The notes under the pieces were generated by a model. That model had not been told where the DNA came from, ran no database searches, and saw only the letters and a program-made list of their open reading frames with translations. 64,000 nucleotides of DNA from contig CM061227.1 of the NCBI GenBank assembly GCA_030844895.1, forward strand, positions 310,001 through 374,000, written 5' to 3'. This document shows, in pieces, positions 33,901 to 45,503 of this stretch (positions are counted from its first letter, which is position 1; each line of letters starts with the position of its first letter). The DNA is from Ambrosia x helenae. Taxonomy: Eukaryota > Streptophyta > Magnoliopsida > Asterales > Asteraceae. The position numbers were made by a program, and so were the translations under genes.

Positions 33901-36900
33901 ATAGAGCTATGTGTAGTGCAACCTGTGAGTTAATGTGGGTCAAAAATGTGTTGTCTGAATTAAAGATAACTTGTGATTTGCCTCTTAAATTATATAGTGA
34001 TAGTAAGTCAGCAATTGCTATTGCTAATAATCCTGTGTTTCATGAGAGAGTCAAGCATTTTGAGCTTGACTTACATTTCTTAAGAGAAAAGGTTGCTAAT
34101 GGTACTATTAAAGCTGTTAAGGTTGATTCAGCTGCTCAAGTTGCAGATGGGTTTACCAAAGGGCTGACAGTTAAACAACACAAGTTGTTTTGTGAAAATC
34201 TTAAATTAAAAGATTTGTTTAACATTTGAATGATGGGGGAGTGTTAAAATATGTTGAAATTTATAATTCTCATTCAAATGTTATAAAAGAAAAAATAAAT
34301 GTTCTTATAAAGTCTAAATTGATGTTGTGTTATAAGTTTGTTCGAGTGTTACAGGTATTGGGCTTAAACATTTGTACGTGATACTGAGAAGACCAGTCCA
34401 TGTTATTTGGGCTAATTGTGAGCCCAAGTGGTGTTTTGTATCAGGTTGATAGTTTGGCCCATGTCGTTGATCCATCAGATATGTGCTTTCTCTTGACGGT
34501 CTAGATCACTTGTGGGAGAGTGTGTACGGCTCAGATCATATCTCACACGGATCGTGATATTGACTATAAAAGCTTTTCTCTCAGCTGATTATTGTAATTC
34601 GTTCATTTCACACACACACACTCTCATCTTTCTCTGATCATTAGGGTTTGTATGTTTTGTAAGGATTTCTCCTTATTGTCTTGTATTTTCTTCTTTATTA
34701 TCAGAGATTCATCTGATCATTCTATCAGACGAATCTCAGACATTGTATTGTTCTTGAGCTTGTATTGATTTACAAGTTCTGGGTATTTGGGGGGTACGAT
34801 TTGGGTTGGCTTAATAATATTTTTGGTCACCTGTTTTGTCGCTATCTCTTCTCTTGTGGTGTGTGATTATTATTCTTAGATCAGATTGTTTGAATATTAT
34901 CAAACCCTAAATTTCTACAGTTTCCATTCAATATATCACACGTCAAAAAAGTTCATGGCCCAAACTCATCATGCTACCTATAATATAAAGTAATAGGATC
35001 ACCTGAGGGTTGGAGATGATCAATCCCATGATGTATGTCATCAGGTCCCAGAAAGACTGGACCGAGTTTTGTACGCCTCCAACGACAGCTCTATCAGATT
35101 CGGGTACTTGATCCTGTTTCAGAATTGAGGCTAACACTTGAAAACAACAATCTACAACTGTTTTCAACAAGTTTCGGGCTTTTGTATTACCTGCATTTGT
35201 TGAATGACCGATAGATCAAATACCCATAGTCCTATACGTGACACTGCTACTCCCGACATTAACATGTAAGCCGATGTTGTCTTGTTTTTAACCCATATTG
35301 AGCCAACACAGATCAAGAGGCATGTCCACTGCATATAAACAACATAAGTCTTTAACAAACAAGACTATATGTTCAAACTGTTTCTGGTAAAAAAAGGGTT
35401 GCACCGGTTTGACCCGCTAACATTTGTGTCCCTTTTTTTCATTACAAACAGTTAGTGTATTTCATTTGAAACTTTAAGCATACCTGTGACCAGATTGACC
35501 AAATTCCTGTTCTAACGGTTGATATTCGAGTCTCCAAGAAAGGATACAAAAAGGTGGCCGAGATACCCATTATCGCGCTTATTCCTCTTCCAGTTCCAAT
35601 TATGTATGCTGGTATTCCGTCCCATTCCAATGTTGCGGTCATCAAAGTCCCGAAACTGTAACAGAAATAACTAACTAATATTAGCCCCAATATATACTTT
35701 TAGCATTTTTTTGTTATTTCAAAACAGAAGAGCAATAACCACACCTGAGGACTGTAAAATAGAGCAAAGCTAAAGATAGTCCAGCCAAAACGATATCTTG
35801 TTGAAGGTACACACGCCAAGCATGAATAAACTGGCTTTCAGACACTCTTTCAACAATTTTTTTAACCACACTACGCGAAGCAACATCGTCAGAAGGATCA
35901 TGATTTTGGTTAGTTTCTTCCTGAGAAGTAGAAGGGGCTTGTTCTTGGTCATTTGGTTTAGTTTTGAGCTTTAGTCCTCTTTTTCGGCTTCTTTCTTGTA
36001 GAGCCGGGATCCCTTTGTATACAGAGTTTAGAAACCAATACTGCAAGAAAACCGAAAGTATGTTCCAAATTGCTAAACCGACAGCTGATGCAATCATTGA
36101 AACAAAACTGATGATGAATCCTGTTACGACAGGCGCGAATAAGGTGCTTATTAGATCGATTCTCCGGATCCTGGAATTCAACTTTGTAAGTACGTCTGAA
36201 GAATGCCCTTCTGATATAACAACCACCCTGTCATGATTTGAAATCGGTCACTCCAGTTTTGATCAGAATCATGATCCAAGAAGAAAGAAACACTATGCAG
36301 TTTGACTTTTAACGTCATAACTTATAAACGAAATTGAATTGTGCCGTTCATTTCAAAACCAACAATATGTTGAGAACTACGAGAACCATATAATTTACAT
36401 ATAGTGCTTTAAAGTGTTACGGTTTGATTATCTTTACACTATGTACAGTGCATTATGCGGTTCTTACATTTTTCAACATATTACTGGTTCTTAAATAAAC
36501 ATCTCAATAAATATTAGGGTACTACTCGAATTTTCTAGATGTAATAGTTAGATTCTACTATGAAGATACTATGAAGGTATGCGTGGATATTTTGACCTCA
36601 AAAGTCAAACAAGCTCAAATTATGCTCTAGAACTCATGAAAAGCTATACATTTTGACTTTTGATGTTTTCTTGTTTGGGGTGTCATTAAGTTTTTATGCA
36701 CGCTAATAGAACCAGATCAATCTATGAAGGTTTAATGGGATGGTTTGACCTCAAAAAGTCAAACTAGTTATTTCTAATTAAGCTCTAGAGCTTAGAAAAG
36801 ATAAATAGTTTGACTATGAGGTCAAACACAAAATCTAACTGTTGACATATCTCTATATTAGAACAGTAATAAAATGTTTATGCATGTTTAACAAATAAGA

Positions 36901-38919
36901 TCAATCTATGAAGGTTCTAACATGACAGATTGACCTTAAAAGTCAAACTAGCCATCAAGAGTAAATGTACCATTCTCTTTCAATCAAGATGGTCCCTGCA
37001 AGAGTTGAAAGGACTGCTACAGCTCCGGAGAGATTGGTCAGTACAACGAGCAAACTAAATGTAGTGGCGTTGGTGACCCGCATGTCTGGCGAGATTAAAA
37101 GTCCAACCACAGTTACTCCCGCTACGACAAATGAGAGGTTTTGTGTTAACAGCCAAACTCTTAGAACCTAGTAAATATAACAATTTGAAGATCATGATTC
37201 ACACTTCAACAGCTTTTTGAGTATCTATTATTGTACTGGTTTATTTTTGTTATTATATACTCATTAAATAAAATTAAAATTTCTTTTACATAACCAAAGT
37301 AAAAGATACAGAGTTCATCCAAGAGTTAATTATCCAACCCCTACTTGGACGAGCTAGACAGGGTCGAATGGGGCATAAAAGCCCCCAAAAGAGAGATGAT
37401 ATAACTTGGGCTATGTGTAGAGTTACGGAGCAATTTCTACACTGAATTCCCCCCAATTTTAGCAATTTCTACTTATTCATTTTTTAGTGTAAAACGAATA
37501 AATCATTGGTTGTGTATATTTACGCGTTTATATCTGTCTTTATTTGTCTACATAATTGTCAGTTTTAAATTTCGAGATTTGGTAGTACTTGTCCAAATTC
37601 CCCAAGAGTACATTATCCATTTTATATTTTCATGCTTACTGGTTGTGTGTACCTCCCACAACATCATATAAGTCCATCCACGATACAATACAATACAATA
37701 CAATCTGAATCAGTGGATTTGTGTTTGGGCTCATAAAGAGTTTGTTGATCCAGGTCGACTCCTTTAACTAACCAAGCTAGGCTTGAATAGGATCAATTTT
37801 GAAACAAACTATACGGTAGCCACAAACTCAACCCATGCGCCTACTATACATTAAGAAGTTCAGGCTTGATTTGGCCCAAAATAAACATGAAGAATTTTAA
37901 CAGCAGATAGGAAATACTTTGAGAATATGATGTAGAAACTAAGTGATTTTCACAAGCATACAAATAGTTAGAGGAGTAGGTAGTATCATGTCCACTAGCT
38001 AGTACATCTCATGTTTCTGTCCATGACTTAAAAAATATATATATATAGTTGTTGTTAACCTTTTGACAAACTAAGCATGTTCATAATTTGGTACGAGAAA
38101 GATTGAACCTTTGGATATGTGGAGTTGTCGATCCATTGGCCTACTAGGGGACCAAATACGGCGGTCGTTGCTGACTCAACCACCCCATAGGCTGCAGCCA
38201 TAAGCAAAGAATCCGGCCAAACATTTATCATATACAACCCGACCGAAAACTCCCATGTCCTACATATAAAAATTCATAAAAATAATTATGTTACATATTA
38301 TAACTTATATTAAAAGTTCATTACTTTCAAATCAATAAAATTGGATTAGTAGGTACATCCATACCAAAACTTACTGAACATAACCAATAAAATTAAGCAA
38401 TTTTTTCAAAACATATAAACCCTATATAGAACATATGTTATGCCCCACTTACGGTGTGCGCATATAATGTATATATGTGTGGCCCTCGGGGGCAAAAATA
38501 AAGCTGCACTAGTTTTAACGTTATTTTACTAATTTCGTGAAAATAACGTTAAAAACGACGGACGGTTAGTCATGCATCATGTGGTGGCGTTGATAGCCAA
38601 AAGACAAAGGGGTACATGCACTGATCGGGTTTGCCCCGATTGCCAAGCGTTTTGTGCCTTATGTCTAAGGCTTGATACCAAACCACATCGAGCCGGGGGT
38701 CTCACTGGAAGCAGCCTCTCTATTCTTAGGGGTAGAGGTAAGGCTGTCTACATCTTACCCTCCTCAAACCCTACCTTAGCTTTGCTATAGGTGGGATTAC
38801 TTGAGTATGATGATGATGATGATATAACATATGTTATGCAGGGATATATATAAAAGTTTGGAAGGTTTTGATGAAATATAGATTCAAATCATGCACAAAT
38901 TAAACCATACATATATACA

Positions 38920-38973
<54 letters not shown>

Positions 38974-39119
38974 GAGAGAGAGAGAGAGAGAAGATACCTG
39001 GCACCCCATCGGGCTAAGAAGTGGCCAATATAGAGATAAACTAGAAGAGAGGTAGGGACAGGATCTTGAAGTTGATGGTGGTGTTCATCTTCCAATCTTA
39101 CATAATACCTATCCTCCAT
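27991..39119 (-). CDS. ferroportin / iron-regulated transporter (IREG, SLC40)
   Basis: Eight exons assemble with consistent phases into 500 residues: 38998-39119, 38109-38259, 36971-37167, 35745-36227, 35484-35655, 35191-35328, 35003-35113 and 27991-28119. All introns are GT..AG. The start ATG gives MEDRYYVRL. Family hallmarks are LYIGHFLARWGAR, WEFSVGLYMINVWPDSLL, YGVVESATTAVFGPLVG, VLRVWLLTQNLSFVVAG, EREWVVVISEG and a C-terminus ending in VRRHLFHFEK. About ten to twelve hydrophobic spans are present. Plant IREG1/FPN1 exports iron (and Co) into the xylem and IREG2/FPN2 loads the vacuole. There is no plastid transit peptide, so it is not the IREG3 type. The last intron (28120-35002) contains a 6.46-kb Copia element in opposite orientation. 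Intron 1 contains a SINE. Introns 36228-36970 and 37168-38108 hold nothing recognised. Confidence 0.93.
28459..29136 (+). repeat. 5' LTR of the Copia element
   Basis: Starts TGTTAAAATATG and ends AATTTCTACA. A TATA box (CTATAAAAG, about 28781-28789) is followed by a CA-rich leader, so transcription probably starts near 28815. It contains ATCTGATCATTCTATCAGA-type inverted motifs. Confidence 0.95.
29137..29154 (+). other. primer-binding site (initiator tRNA-Met)
   Basis: TGGTATCAGAGCTC directly follows the 5' LTR, the standard plant Copia minus-strand priming site complementary to the initiator methionine tRNA 3' end. Confidence 0.92.
29809..34229 (+). pseudogene. Copia gag-pol polyprotein, one frameshift and one stop
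   Basis: Starts at ATG 29809 (MGDENIVV). Gag has TENYSVWCNAMKLAL and a CCHC zinc knuckle (CSHCNLIGHTVDRC). Protease is ISDSGANQHM. The integrase has a HHCC pre-region (LWHSRLGHP..CEVCHKAK) and the D, D, E residues in VDDFSRTVW, RSDNGTEF and NGVVERKH. RT has YKARLVAKGYNQ and YVDD in VYVDDIVITG. RNase H has the LGYVDADWA and SRSSAESEYRAM blocks. A one-base loss in a G run near 31580 changes frame within the integrase, and a TAG at 33201-33203 interrupts RT. All catalytic motifs are otherwise intact. It could move only with proteins supplied by another copy. Confidence 0.93.
34231..34241 (+). other. polypurine tract of the Copia element
   Basis: ATGGGGGAG immediately precedes the 3' LTR, the usual site for plus-strand priming. 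Confidence 0.85.
34242..34919 (+). repeat. 3' LTR of the Copia element
   Basis: Same length (678 bp) and, by eye, same sequence as the 5' LTR. It is followed by the target duplication GTTTC. It supplies the polyadenylation region for element transcripts and lies about 80 bp from ferroportin exon 7. Confidence 0.95.
38444..38825 (+). mobile_element. chimeric Au-like SINE, 14-bp TSD, in ferroportin intron 1
   Basis: A 382-bp unit is flanked by the perfect direct repeat AACATATGTTATGC (38430-38443 and 38826-38839). The 3' half (CTCACTGGAAGCAGCCTCTC, then GTAGAGGTAAGGCTGTCTAC, TACCCTCCTC, GTGGGATTACTTGAGTATG and an (ATG)n tail) strongly resembles the 3' part of the plant Au SINE family. The 5' half (CTTACGGTGTGCGCATATAATG onward) is not part of Au as I know it. 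Another full copy is at 56445-56832 and a 5'-half-only copy at 52375-52480. Confidence 0.85.
38928..38990. repeat. (GT)n(TA)n(GA)n microsatellite
   Basis: GT, TA and GA dinucleotide runs end just before the exon 1 donor of the ferroportin gene (38997/38998). Confidence 0.9.
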
Positions 39120-39865
39120 CTCTCTTTCTCACTCTCTCTATATATGTATATATGTATATGTGTGTGTGTCGAATGTATATGTTGTACTCCTCCTTTGATC
39201 CGATCCGTAAGAAAGTTTGCATGGACATATATCAAAGGGTGGGACTTGGGAGATTATGATTTGAAATGACCTCTATACCCCCGCAGATGTTGCCAACATG
39301 AAACATGACATGGTAGTCAGTATAATTATTCTGTGTCTCAATAGTTTAATCTATGAGGATCCATGTTACAAACCATATATTTAGTAAGTATAAAACTATT
39401 ATTTATACATGTTACTTAAGTTTATAACTTTTTAGCTTATGATGCGCGGCTCGACGCATCATGTTTATATGCTAGTTATATATATATATATATTTTAGTT
39501 ATTAATCTGTGCATTTTAGGTACACATCATTTGATATTAATTATAATATAAATGTATCAAAATTTTGTATAAAATATATTACTTTAAAGTGTTTTATTTT
39601 GTAGGTTGTTTTAAGGAGGTGCATATGAGAATCGAAGTGCAAACATAATTCAAGTGGTGAAGTTAAGAATTAGCAATTTATTTACAAAAATGAATTGGAA
39701 CTTGGGATTCAAATTAACTAATGAACTAGTTGAAAATCATGTGGGCTACAAATGGTCAAGATTGTGATTGGATATATATTTGGTGGAGGCTTCAACTATC
39801 AACGATTTTTTTTGGTGGAGGTGGTATTAACATAAAATACAATTAAACCTAATTGTGCATGAGGG
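39120..39865. other. ferroportin promoter side; no other gene
   Basis: The first 60 bp upstream of the ferroportin start are CT- and TA-rich (leader/TATA-like). The rest is AT-rich DNA with no recognisable gene or repeat edge. Confidence 0.5.
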
Positions 39866-40394
39866 TAGAGATGTAAAAATCAGTTTTTTAAGCCAAACTG
39901 ATTTCGGTTTCAAACTGGTTACTTCCTGAACCGATTTGGTTTTGGACCGGTTTGGTCGGCCTCAAAATCGGTTTTTCACTTGGTTTCGGTTTCGATTCTG
40001 GTTCGGTTTCGGTTCTATTTTGGTTCACTTGTGCCCTTTTTAAAATCGTATAAATTACATAAAATTTAACTTTTAATAACTTTTAGGGTTTTTTAAAGAA
40101 GGAAATTGAATTTTAATTAAAAAAACAAAGATTTATTGTATTTATGGCCAAAAATGTATTTTTTTATTAAACCAGTTTCGGTGCGGTTTCGATTTTTTAC
40201 CGATTTTTAGCGGTACTGGTTTCGGTTCGGTTTCGGTTTCTTTTAACCGGTTTTTTCGTCGGTCTTAGCCCGGTTTTCGGTTTCGTTTGGGATTTTTTTA
40301 TCACCGGTTTCATGTTGAACCGGTTTTGACCAGTTTCGGTTCGGGTCTATTTCACCAGTTTCAGTTACCGAACCGGTTTTTTTGTACACCTCTA
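39866..40394. mobile_element. hAT-type MITE, CGGTTT-rich, 8-bp TSD
   Basis: Termini TAGAGATGTA and TACACCTCTA are imperfect inverted repeats. The 8-bp direct repeat CATGAGGG flanks them at 39858-39865 and 40395-40402. The interior consists of degenerate CGGTTTCGGTTTGG and AACCGG motifs in both orientations. It is non-coding. TSD length and termini fit hAT. Confidence 0.88.
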
Positions 40395-40402
40395 CATGAG
40401 GG

Positions 40403-40794
40403 TAATAAATGGGCTTTGAGTTAAACTCAGCCCATACAATTATTTAAGTGGAGGCACACATAATTTGGGGGGGGGGGGGGTGGCGAGGGGGATATATTAT
40501 TTTTTCGAACGCTGTCACAGAGGGAATAACAAATAAAAGTGGGGATTGACGGCTGTGAGGGACACACAGGAGTATTACCATCATCGCAGGAAAAAGAAAT
40601 GGAGGGAACAATCGTGATGATGAGCATGCGAGGCTAAACACGTTGTAACTTTTTTCAGGTGAACGGTTTTTATTTTTTACATTAGGCTTTGTTTATTTAC
40701 ATTATGAACGGATATATCTTGACCACTTGTGTTTGAGTTGTTGAAACGTTTATTTATATTTGAATTTATTTATATTTGAATTGTCTGTCTTTTA
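40403..40794. other. short intergenic stretch
   Basis: A G run (about 40468-40480) and AT-rich DNA up to the CACTA terminus. Nothing else is seen. Confidence 0.45.
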
Positions 40795-41095
40795 CACTAC
40801 TAGAAAAGTGACATTTTGCTACAAAATTTTCTTACGGAAAAAAATGCGTCACAAATTTTAACAAAGTTGCTACTCATTTGTGACGAAAAAAAATCTATAA
40901 TTTTTTTAGCAAATTTGTGATAATATATCTACAAATTCTTAGGAAATTGCGTAGGAAATGCGTCACAAATTTCCTACACCATGTTTTCGCAGGAAATGCG
41001 TTGAAAATTGTGTTACAAATGTGTAGTAATTGATTTGCAACGGGGTTTTTCTAACATCAAGGTTTTGTTGAAAATGCGTCACAAATCAAGATTTG
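40795..41095 (+). mobile_element. CACTA element terminal fragment
   Basis: Starts CACTACTAGAAAAGTGAC, a standard plant CACTA (En/Spm) terminus. Subterminal motifs follow of the type TGCGTCACAAATTT or GTGACG, repeated at 40845-41090. No matching inverted end was found downstream, so only one end remains. Confidence 0.65.
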
Positions 41096-41179
41096 AGAGT
41101 GTTCACATGTATAGTGCTTGGGGATCGTGCATATGTAAACATATTTGTAGACTCTTCTAATAACATTGTAACAACAATC

Positions 41180-42746
41180 AAACATCGGTGTTTATTGTCA
41201 TAATTAAGCAGCAGCAACTATTACAACAAAGGCCAGCTCAAGGTTCGTTTGGAGCGCATAATAAGCAACTTCAATATATTATTTACAGCTTCATGAAAAT
41301 CCACAAAACCTAACAGTCCACAAACTGTTCATTGGCATAAGAATAAGAAAAGTCATTTCCACAAGATTTGAAACCCAATAAATTGTAGAAAATGAGGAAA
41401 ACAAACAACAGGTGAGCGAAGGATCAGCGACAGTTCGGTTTATACAGTTTTCTTACAAATGATTGATTAGATGAACGAAACCAAATCCAAGAGCCCTGCA
41501 AAACAAACCACACCACACATGCAAGATACATAAGTTGAGGATCATTAATAAAGTTGCTAATATTTTCAAGGTTTATGACACCAAATGTTACTTTAGTCGG
41601 TATGTCACTGAATGCAAGAAAAACATATGTCAAAGGCAATATGTTTGACTCTTTTCGGTGTGAAACGCTCAAATGTTTGACTCACCTAAAAATGTTAATG
41701 GTCAAAAGCAATAGACATTGTACATTAACTAAGACTTCTGATATGCCTCAACACTCTACTTAGAAGTATACTTTAATATGAGTTCATTTAGTTTAGATCT
41801 TATCATTAAGAGGTCAAATGGGTCATGCTTAAAAACTTACCTAAAAATGAAATGGTCAAACATTTTGAATGTCACCCGAAGCGTTATATGGTTTTATCAA
41901 AAGAATCAAAAAGTGCAATGTCAAAATTCATGTGTAAGCTTCTTGCAAGGAAAGGATGTGTGACTTTCCCCACAACTATAGGTATGTGGATTTTTCTTTT
42001 TCAGCAATATTTATATATTTAATAAAATAAAAATTTAGATTTGCTATTCAAGTGCATCTCTTAAAATATAAGACACATTATGAAAGTGCATACTATTTTC
42101 TACCATCATCTTCTAGATTTATAGTCATTACAATCTTGGTTAGGCCTAAAACAAAAAAACAGGCAAACGAACCAAGTATGATCCCACTCAGGCCATATGT
42201 TATAGGGCACCGTAGGGTCGCCGTTGGTCCCACGTAAACCATGCCAGCGGCATGAACACCGTTACAGGTGGGGCGCCATTTGGGGCGTGGGGCAAATCGC
42301 GTGCATGAGCAAGGAGAAAACGAAGGAAAGATGAGGTGCCGTTGGAAGAAGGGGACGTGGAACCATAGTAAGGGAGGGGGGGTACCGTTGGGGAGTGGGC
42401 ACAACGGTTGCTTAGGTGACGTCTACATGGCAGCACTTTATTCTCAACGAAGCCCTAACGGAGTCCTCCATAACACATAGTCTCATAGCAGTCTATTGGT
42501 ATGGAGAAGCTGTGATGGGGACAAACAAACCTTGCCTCAATCCCACAGGATAGAGAGGTTGCTCTTGCTAATGGTACGCCCAATCTGGGCTATGTCCATT
42601 GGGCGCAGGCACATTAATGACTGGTCCGGTACTCATTTTACATAAAAGTTAAGTTTCGATTCATTTTGTGATAGATGGAGATGAAGCGCGCTAGCCTAAA
42701 AGAGTCCATAAAATGTAAATTTTAAAATGAATTTGAATAGGTTACC
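41180..42746 (-). other. probable 3' UTR and 3'-UTR intron of the Sel1-like gene
   Basis: After the stop codon at 42761 the last coding exon reaches a good donor (AGAAG/GTAACC at 42746/42745). A strong acceptor (TTGTTTTGCAG, exon from 41495) and a polyadenylation signal AATAAA at 41191-41196 (minus strand) lie downstream. The proposed UTR intron (41496-42745) contains GC-richer repeat-like DNA at about 42190-42640. This is inferred from splice signals only. Confidence 0.5.
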
Positions 42747-42760
42747 TTCTTCTCATCCTA

Positions 42761-44569
42761 TCAAGAATCATCCAGCAACTCTTCTGAATCAGAATCGCTT
42801 GCATTATAACCTGATTAATGAGTTAGAGGTTAAATACTGACACAGACAATATCATGTGCATAACACAAAAAACATACTTAAGGTGTTTCGATTTGTTTTC
42901 GCTAATTGACTATGTCTACTTCGCAATAATCAATTTCTAATGTTCATAAAAACAGATTCGACTTCTAATGAAGCAGGGTCAAATGGTCTGTTTTACTTGA
43001 GCAGTATCATACTAGCTGCAACAAAACTATCATTAAGGGTAAACATATATTTCCTACTATTAAACCTTTCTTTTAACCTTATTTAGAATTTATTTATCAC
43101 TCACAATTTACAACACGTCGCTCTTTTTTACGCAGAAAAGGGTCCTTTTCTGGTAATTTAATCTCTTGACTTCTTATTTTTTTATTTTTTTATTTTTTTA
43201 TTTTTTTATTTTTTTTTTGACAAACCCTCAAATATTCTGATTACTACAACCTTAATCAGAAATACTATGAAAACACTATAACGATTTAGACTATTCATAA
43301 TTTCATATCACTTTATCCCATCCAAACCGCACATCCAAATGTCACTTATACACACAAAAAAGGCAAGAAAAGAAAAGTGGAGAGAGAGAGATGACCTGGC
43401 CGTTTACTGCTAACTCTCCAAACTGAAGATCGAACTCTTGCAGCTCTTGTCATCCAAATTCTCGCCTGACACACAAAGTTGTGAATTAACACTAAATCAA
43501 CAACAAAACGCACTTCCAAAAGACATTGTTGTGACAAGATATTAAAACATAACACAAATCAAGAAAAATAGAGCATAAAACATAGAAAACTTGGTCAAAA
43601 CTTAAAATCTACTGGCAAGAGAATTGTTCAAAGAAATATAGTAAAGATTTGCATTTTGAAAGTGTTTTTGTGACACAAATAATAAGTCTCTTTCGCAGCT
43701 AGAATGAAATTGGTTAACCATAACAAATTATTTGACACTAAATAATATGATAACAGAAGTAAACCTGTTTATCCAAACACCGAATAACAAATATTGTGAT
43801 AATTAGATAATCAAATCACAAAATGAAAAATCCAAAAAATAACCCTAAATGAACCAAAATTTCGCAGGTCACTCAATCTTTAGCTATCTGATCCAACAGC
43901 GGAATAATGATGTTACTTTCTTAACTACCAAACACTCCTTATAGTTTGGTATCATATCGCACAAGAAAACGTTAAATAATTTCAGGAAAAGACTATACCA
44001 AGTACCAACATAATGTTGGAGAAACAACATTATAGGACATAAGTTTGACAAAACTAATACCATGAAGGGGCAAATATGGTAATAATGTAACTTAAAAACT
44101 TCCCAAATATAGAAACATTGTAGTTCTTGATTGAGTAATTCGTGATAACCAATTTTGCCAATGCTCGATTGTAAATTAAAACACACATTTTTCATCCAAA
44201 AGGTGGTTGAATATGCAAGTCTAAAAGTCAAAATTACTTATGCACAAATCTATTTGACCTACAATCATCCTCAAAAGTCAAAACTTGAAAAGGGTTTCTT
44301 GCAAATGAGAAATAAGGCCCAAAATTCAACATATTATTCAAAAAGCAAACCTTTTGATGATCTTTAGGAATGCCATAGCCATTAAAGTACATCTGAGCAA
44401 CCAAAACCTGCATAGACAGATCACCTGCTTTTGCCTCTTTCAGGGTATCTTGAAACCACCTCCTCAGGCAATCAGACACCACATCAGACAGCGCCACCCG
44501 CTGCCTCTGCTTCTCTCCACTTCCACCGCCACCGCCACCGCCACCGCTGCTGTTATTCCCATTTTCCAT
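42761..44569 (-). CDS. small Sel1/TPR-like repeat protein
   Basis: Three exons join in phase: 44351-44569, 43396-43465 and 42761-42810. They give 112 residues. The N-terminus is Gly-rich low-complexity (SGGGGGGGGSG), encoded by a CCACCG repeat. It is followed by VALSDVVSDCLRRWFQDTLK and a Sel1-like helix pair: MQVLVAQMYFNGYGIPKDHQKARIWM in two parts, with Gly-Tyr-Gly and Ala at repeat positions. Then come KVRSS-like ARVRSSVWRVSSKRPGYN and an acidic SDSDSEELLDD tail. Plants have a conserved short protein of this layout annotated HCP/TPR-like; its function is unknown to me. The ATG is the first in the frame. Single Sel1 units usually mediate protein contacts. Confidence 0.82.
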
Positions 44570-45303
44570 CTTCTTTGCCCCTCAATATATATATAGATTT
44601 TTCAAGATTTGATGTGGGTTTTTCAAAAGATAACAGATTTTTCAAGATTTGATGTGGGTTTTGCTAAAGTTTTAATTTTTGTTGGGTTTCTGGGTTGTGT
44701 TCAACAATTGGAGAAAAAGAATTAAAATAAGAAGAAGAGTGTCTAGTGGTGGTAACACGTTGAATGCGGTAACACTTGCAAGCAAATTAATAATAATAAT
44801 AATAAATATCTGAAATTTACTGAAGAATATTATTAATTGTATATGGAAGAAAATGAAGAATTATTATTACCATGAAATTTGTAGAGGAGAGAGGCCAATG
44901 GAGGCAGGCAGGCAGACGGCTGTCACCAATCAATAAAAGATCAAAACGAAGGCTCACTGCTCACCTCATCATTTTGTTTTTCTGAATGTGAACGTGAACG
45001 TTTTAATAAAACTAGGATTGGTAACTGACGCGCGTTACCCGTCTTACACCATGGTTTTGTAACTTTTAAATAAGTGGAACCAAAAAATAATGAATTAGTG
45101 CAGCGATACATTCATCTTGTAATAAGTGGATCAAACCAACTAAGTAACTGAAGAGGTAACCTTCAAAACGTATGTACATCACACCATCATTACATTCGGC
45201 CTTGGTCGCGCGTTGCGCGATTTGCAAATTTGTTTGTTACAACTCATATGGTTAGCTCTAAACTACCAGACCAACATGTCGCTTAAATATAACAAATCCT
45301 TGT
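44570..45303. other. promoter side of Sel1-like gene; intergenic
   Basis: Contains a direct duplication of AGATTTTTCAAGATTTGATG (about 44596-44660) in the leader region, GGCAGGCAGGCAG at about 44904 and AT-rich DNA. No further gene is seen. Confidence 0.5.
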
Positions 45304-45503
45304 TTGTCCTGAAGGTGTTATTAGAGGATAGTAAGATCTTAATAGACGTGCCGCTGCACTCCATGCAGCAAGAGGATCTCCACCACAAACAACTGACAGA
45401 AGTATCTCCTTCAGTACAACCATGTGCTCCATTGTGACTCAAATAAAGATACTACCGAGTGATGATGCATCTTTCCACTGTCGGCAATAGATGACCCGAC
45501 ATC
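45304..45503 (-). pseudogene. TRS120 / TRAPPC9 homologue fragment
   Basis: On the minus strand from 45503, translation gives DVGSSIADSGKMHHHSVVSL, then FESQWST. After a small deletion and frame change it gives MVVLKEILLSVV and GGDPLAAWSAAARLLRSYYP. These are highly conserved blocks of plant TRS120 (TRAPPII subunit, Golgi/endosome tethering and cell-plate formation). AG precedes 45503 like an intron acceptor, so genomic rather than mRNA origin is likely. Similarity stops after LITPSGQ. No other TRS120 exon is seen nearby, so this is a stray fragment. Confidence 0.8.

Larger units (their letters stand above)
28459..34919 (+). mobile_element. young Ty1/Copia element in the ferroportin intron
   Basis: Complete LTR element with 678-bp LTRs at both ends that I could not distinguish by eye. 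It has 5-bp target duplications GTTTC (28454-28458 and 34920-34924), a primer-binding site, a polyprotein and a polypurine tract. Domain order gag, protease, integrase, RT, RNase H is Copia. Identical LTRs mean a recent insertion, yet the polyprotein has a frameshift and a stop. It lies antisense to the host gene. Confidence 0.97.

Noticed and set aside
42093..42480. Overlapping frames on both strands in GC-richer DNA
   Set aside because: All are short, mutually overlapping and without recognisable motifs; the region is probably repeat-derived intron of the Sel1-like transcript.
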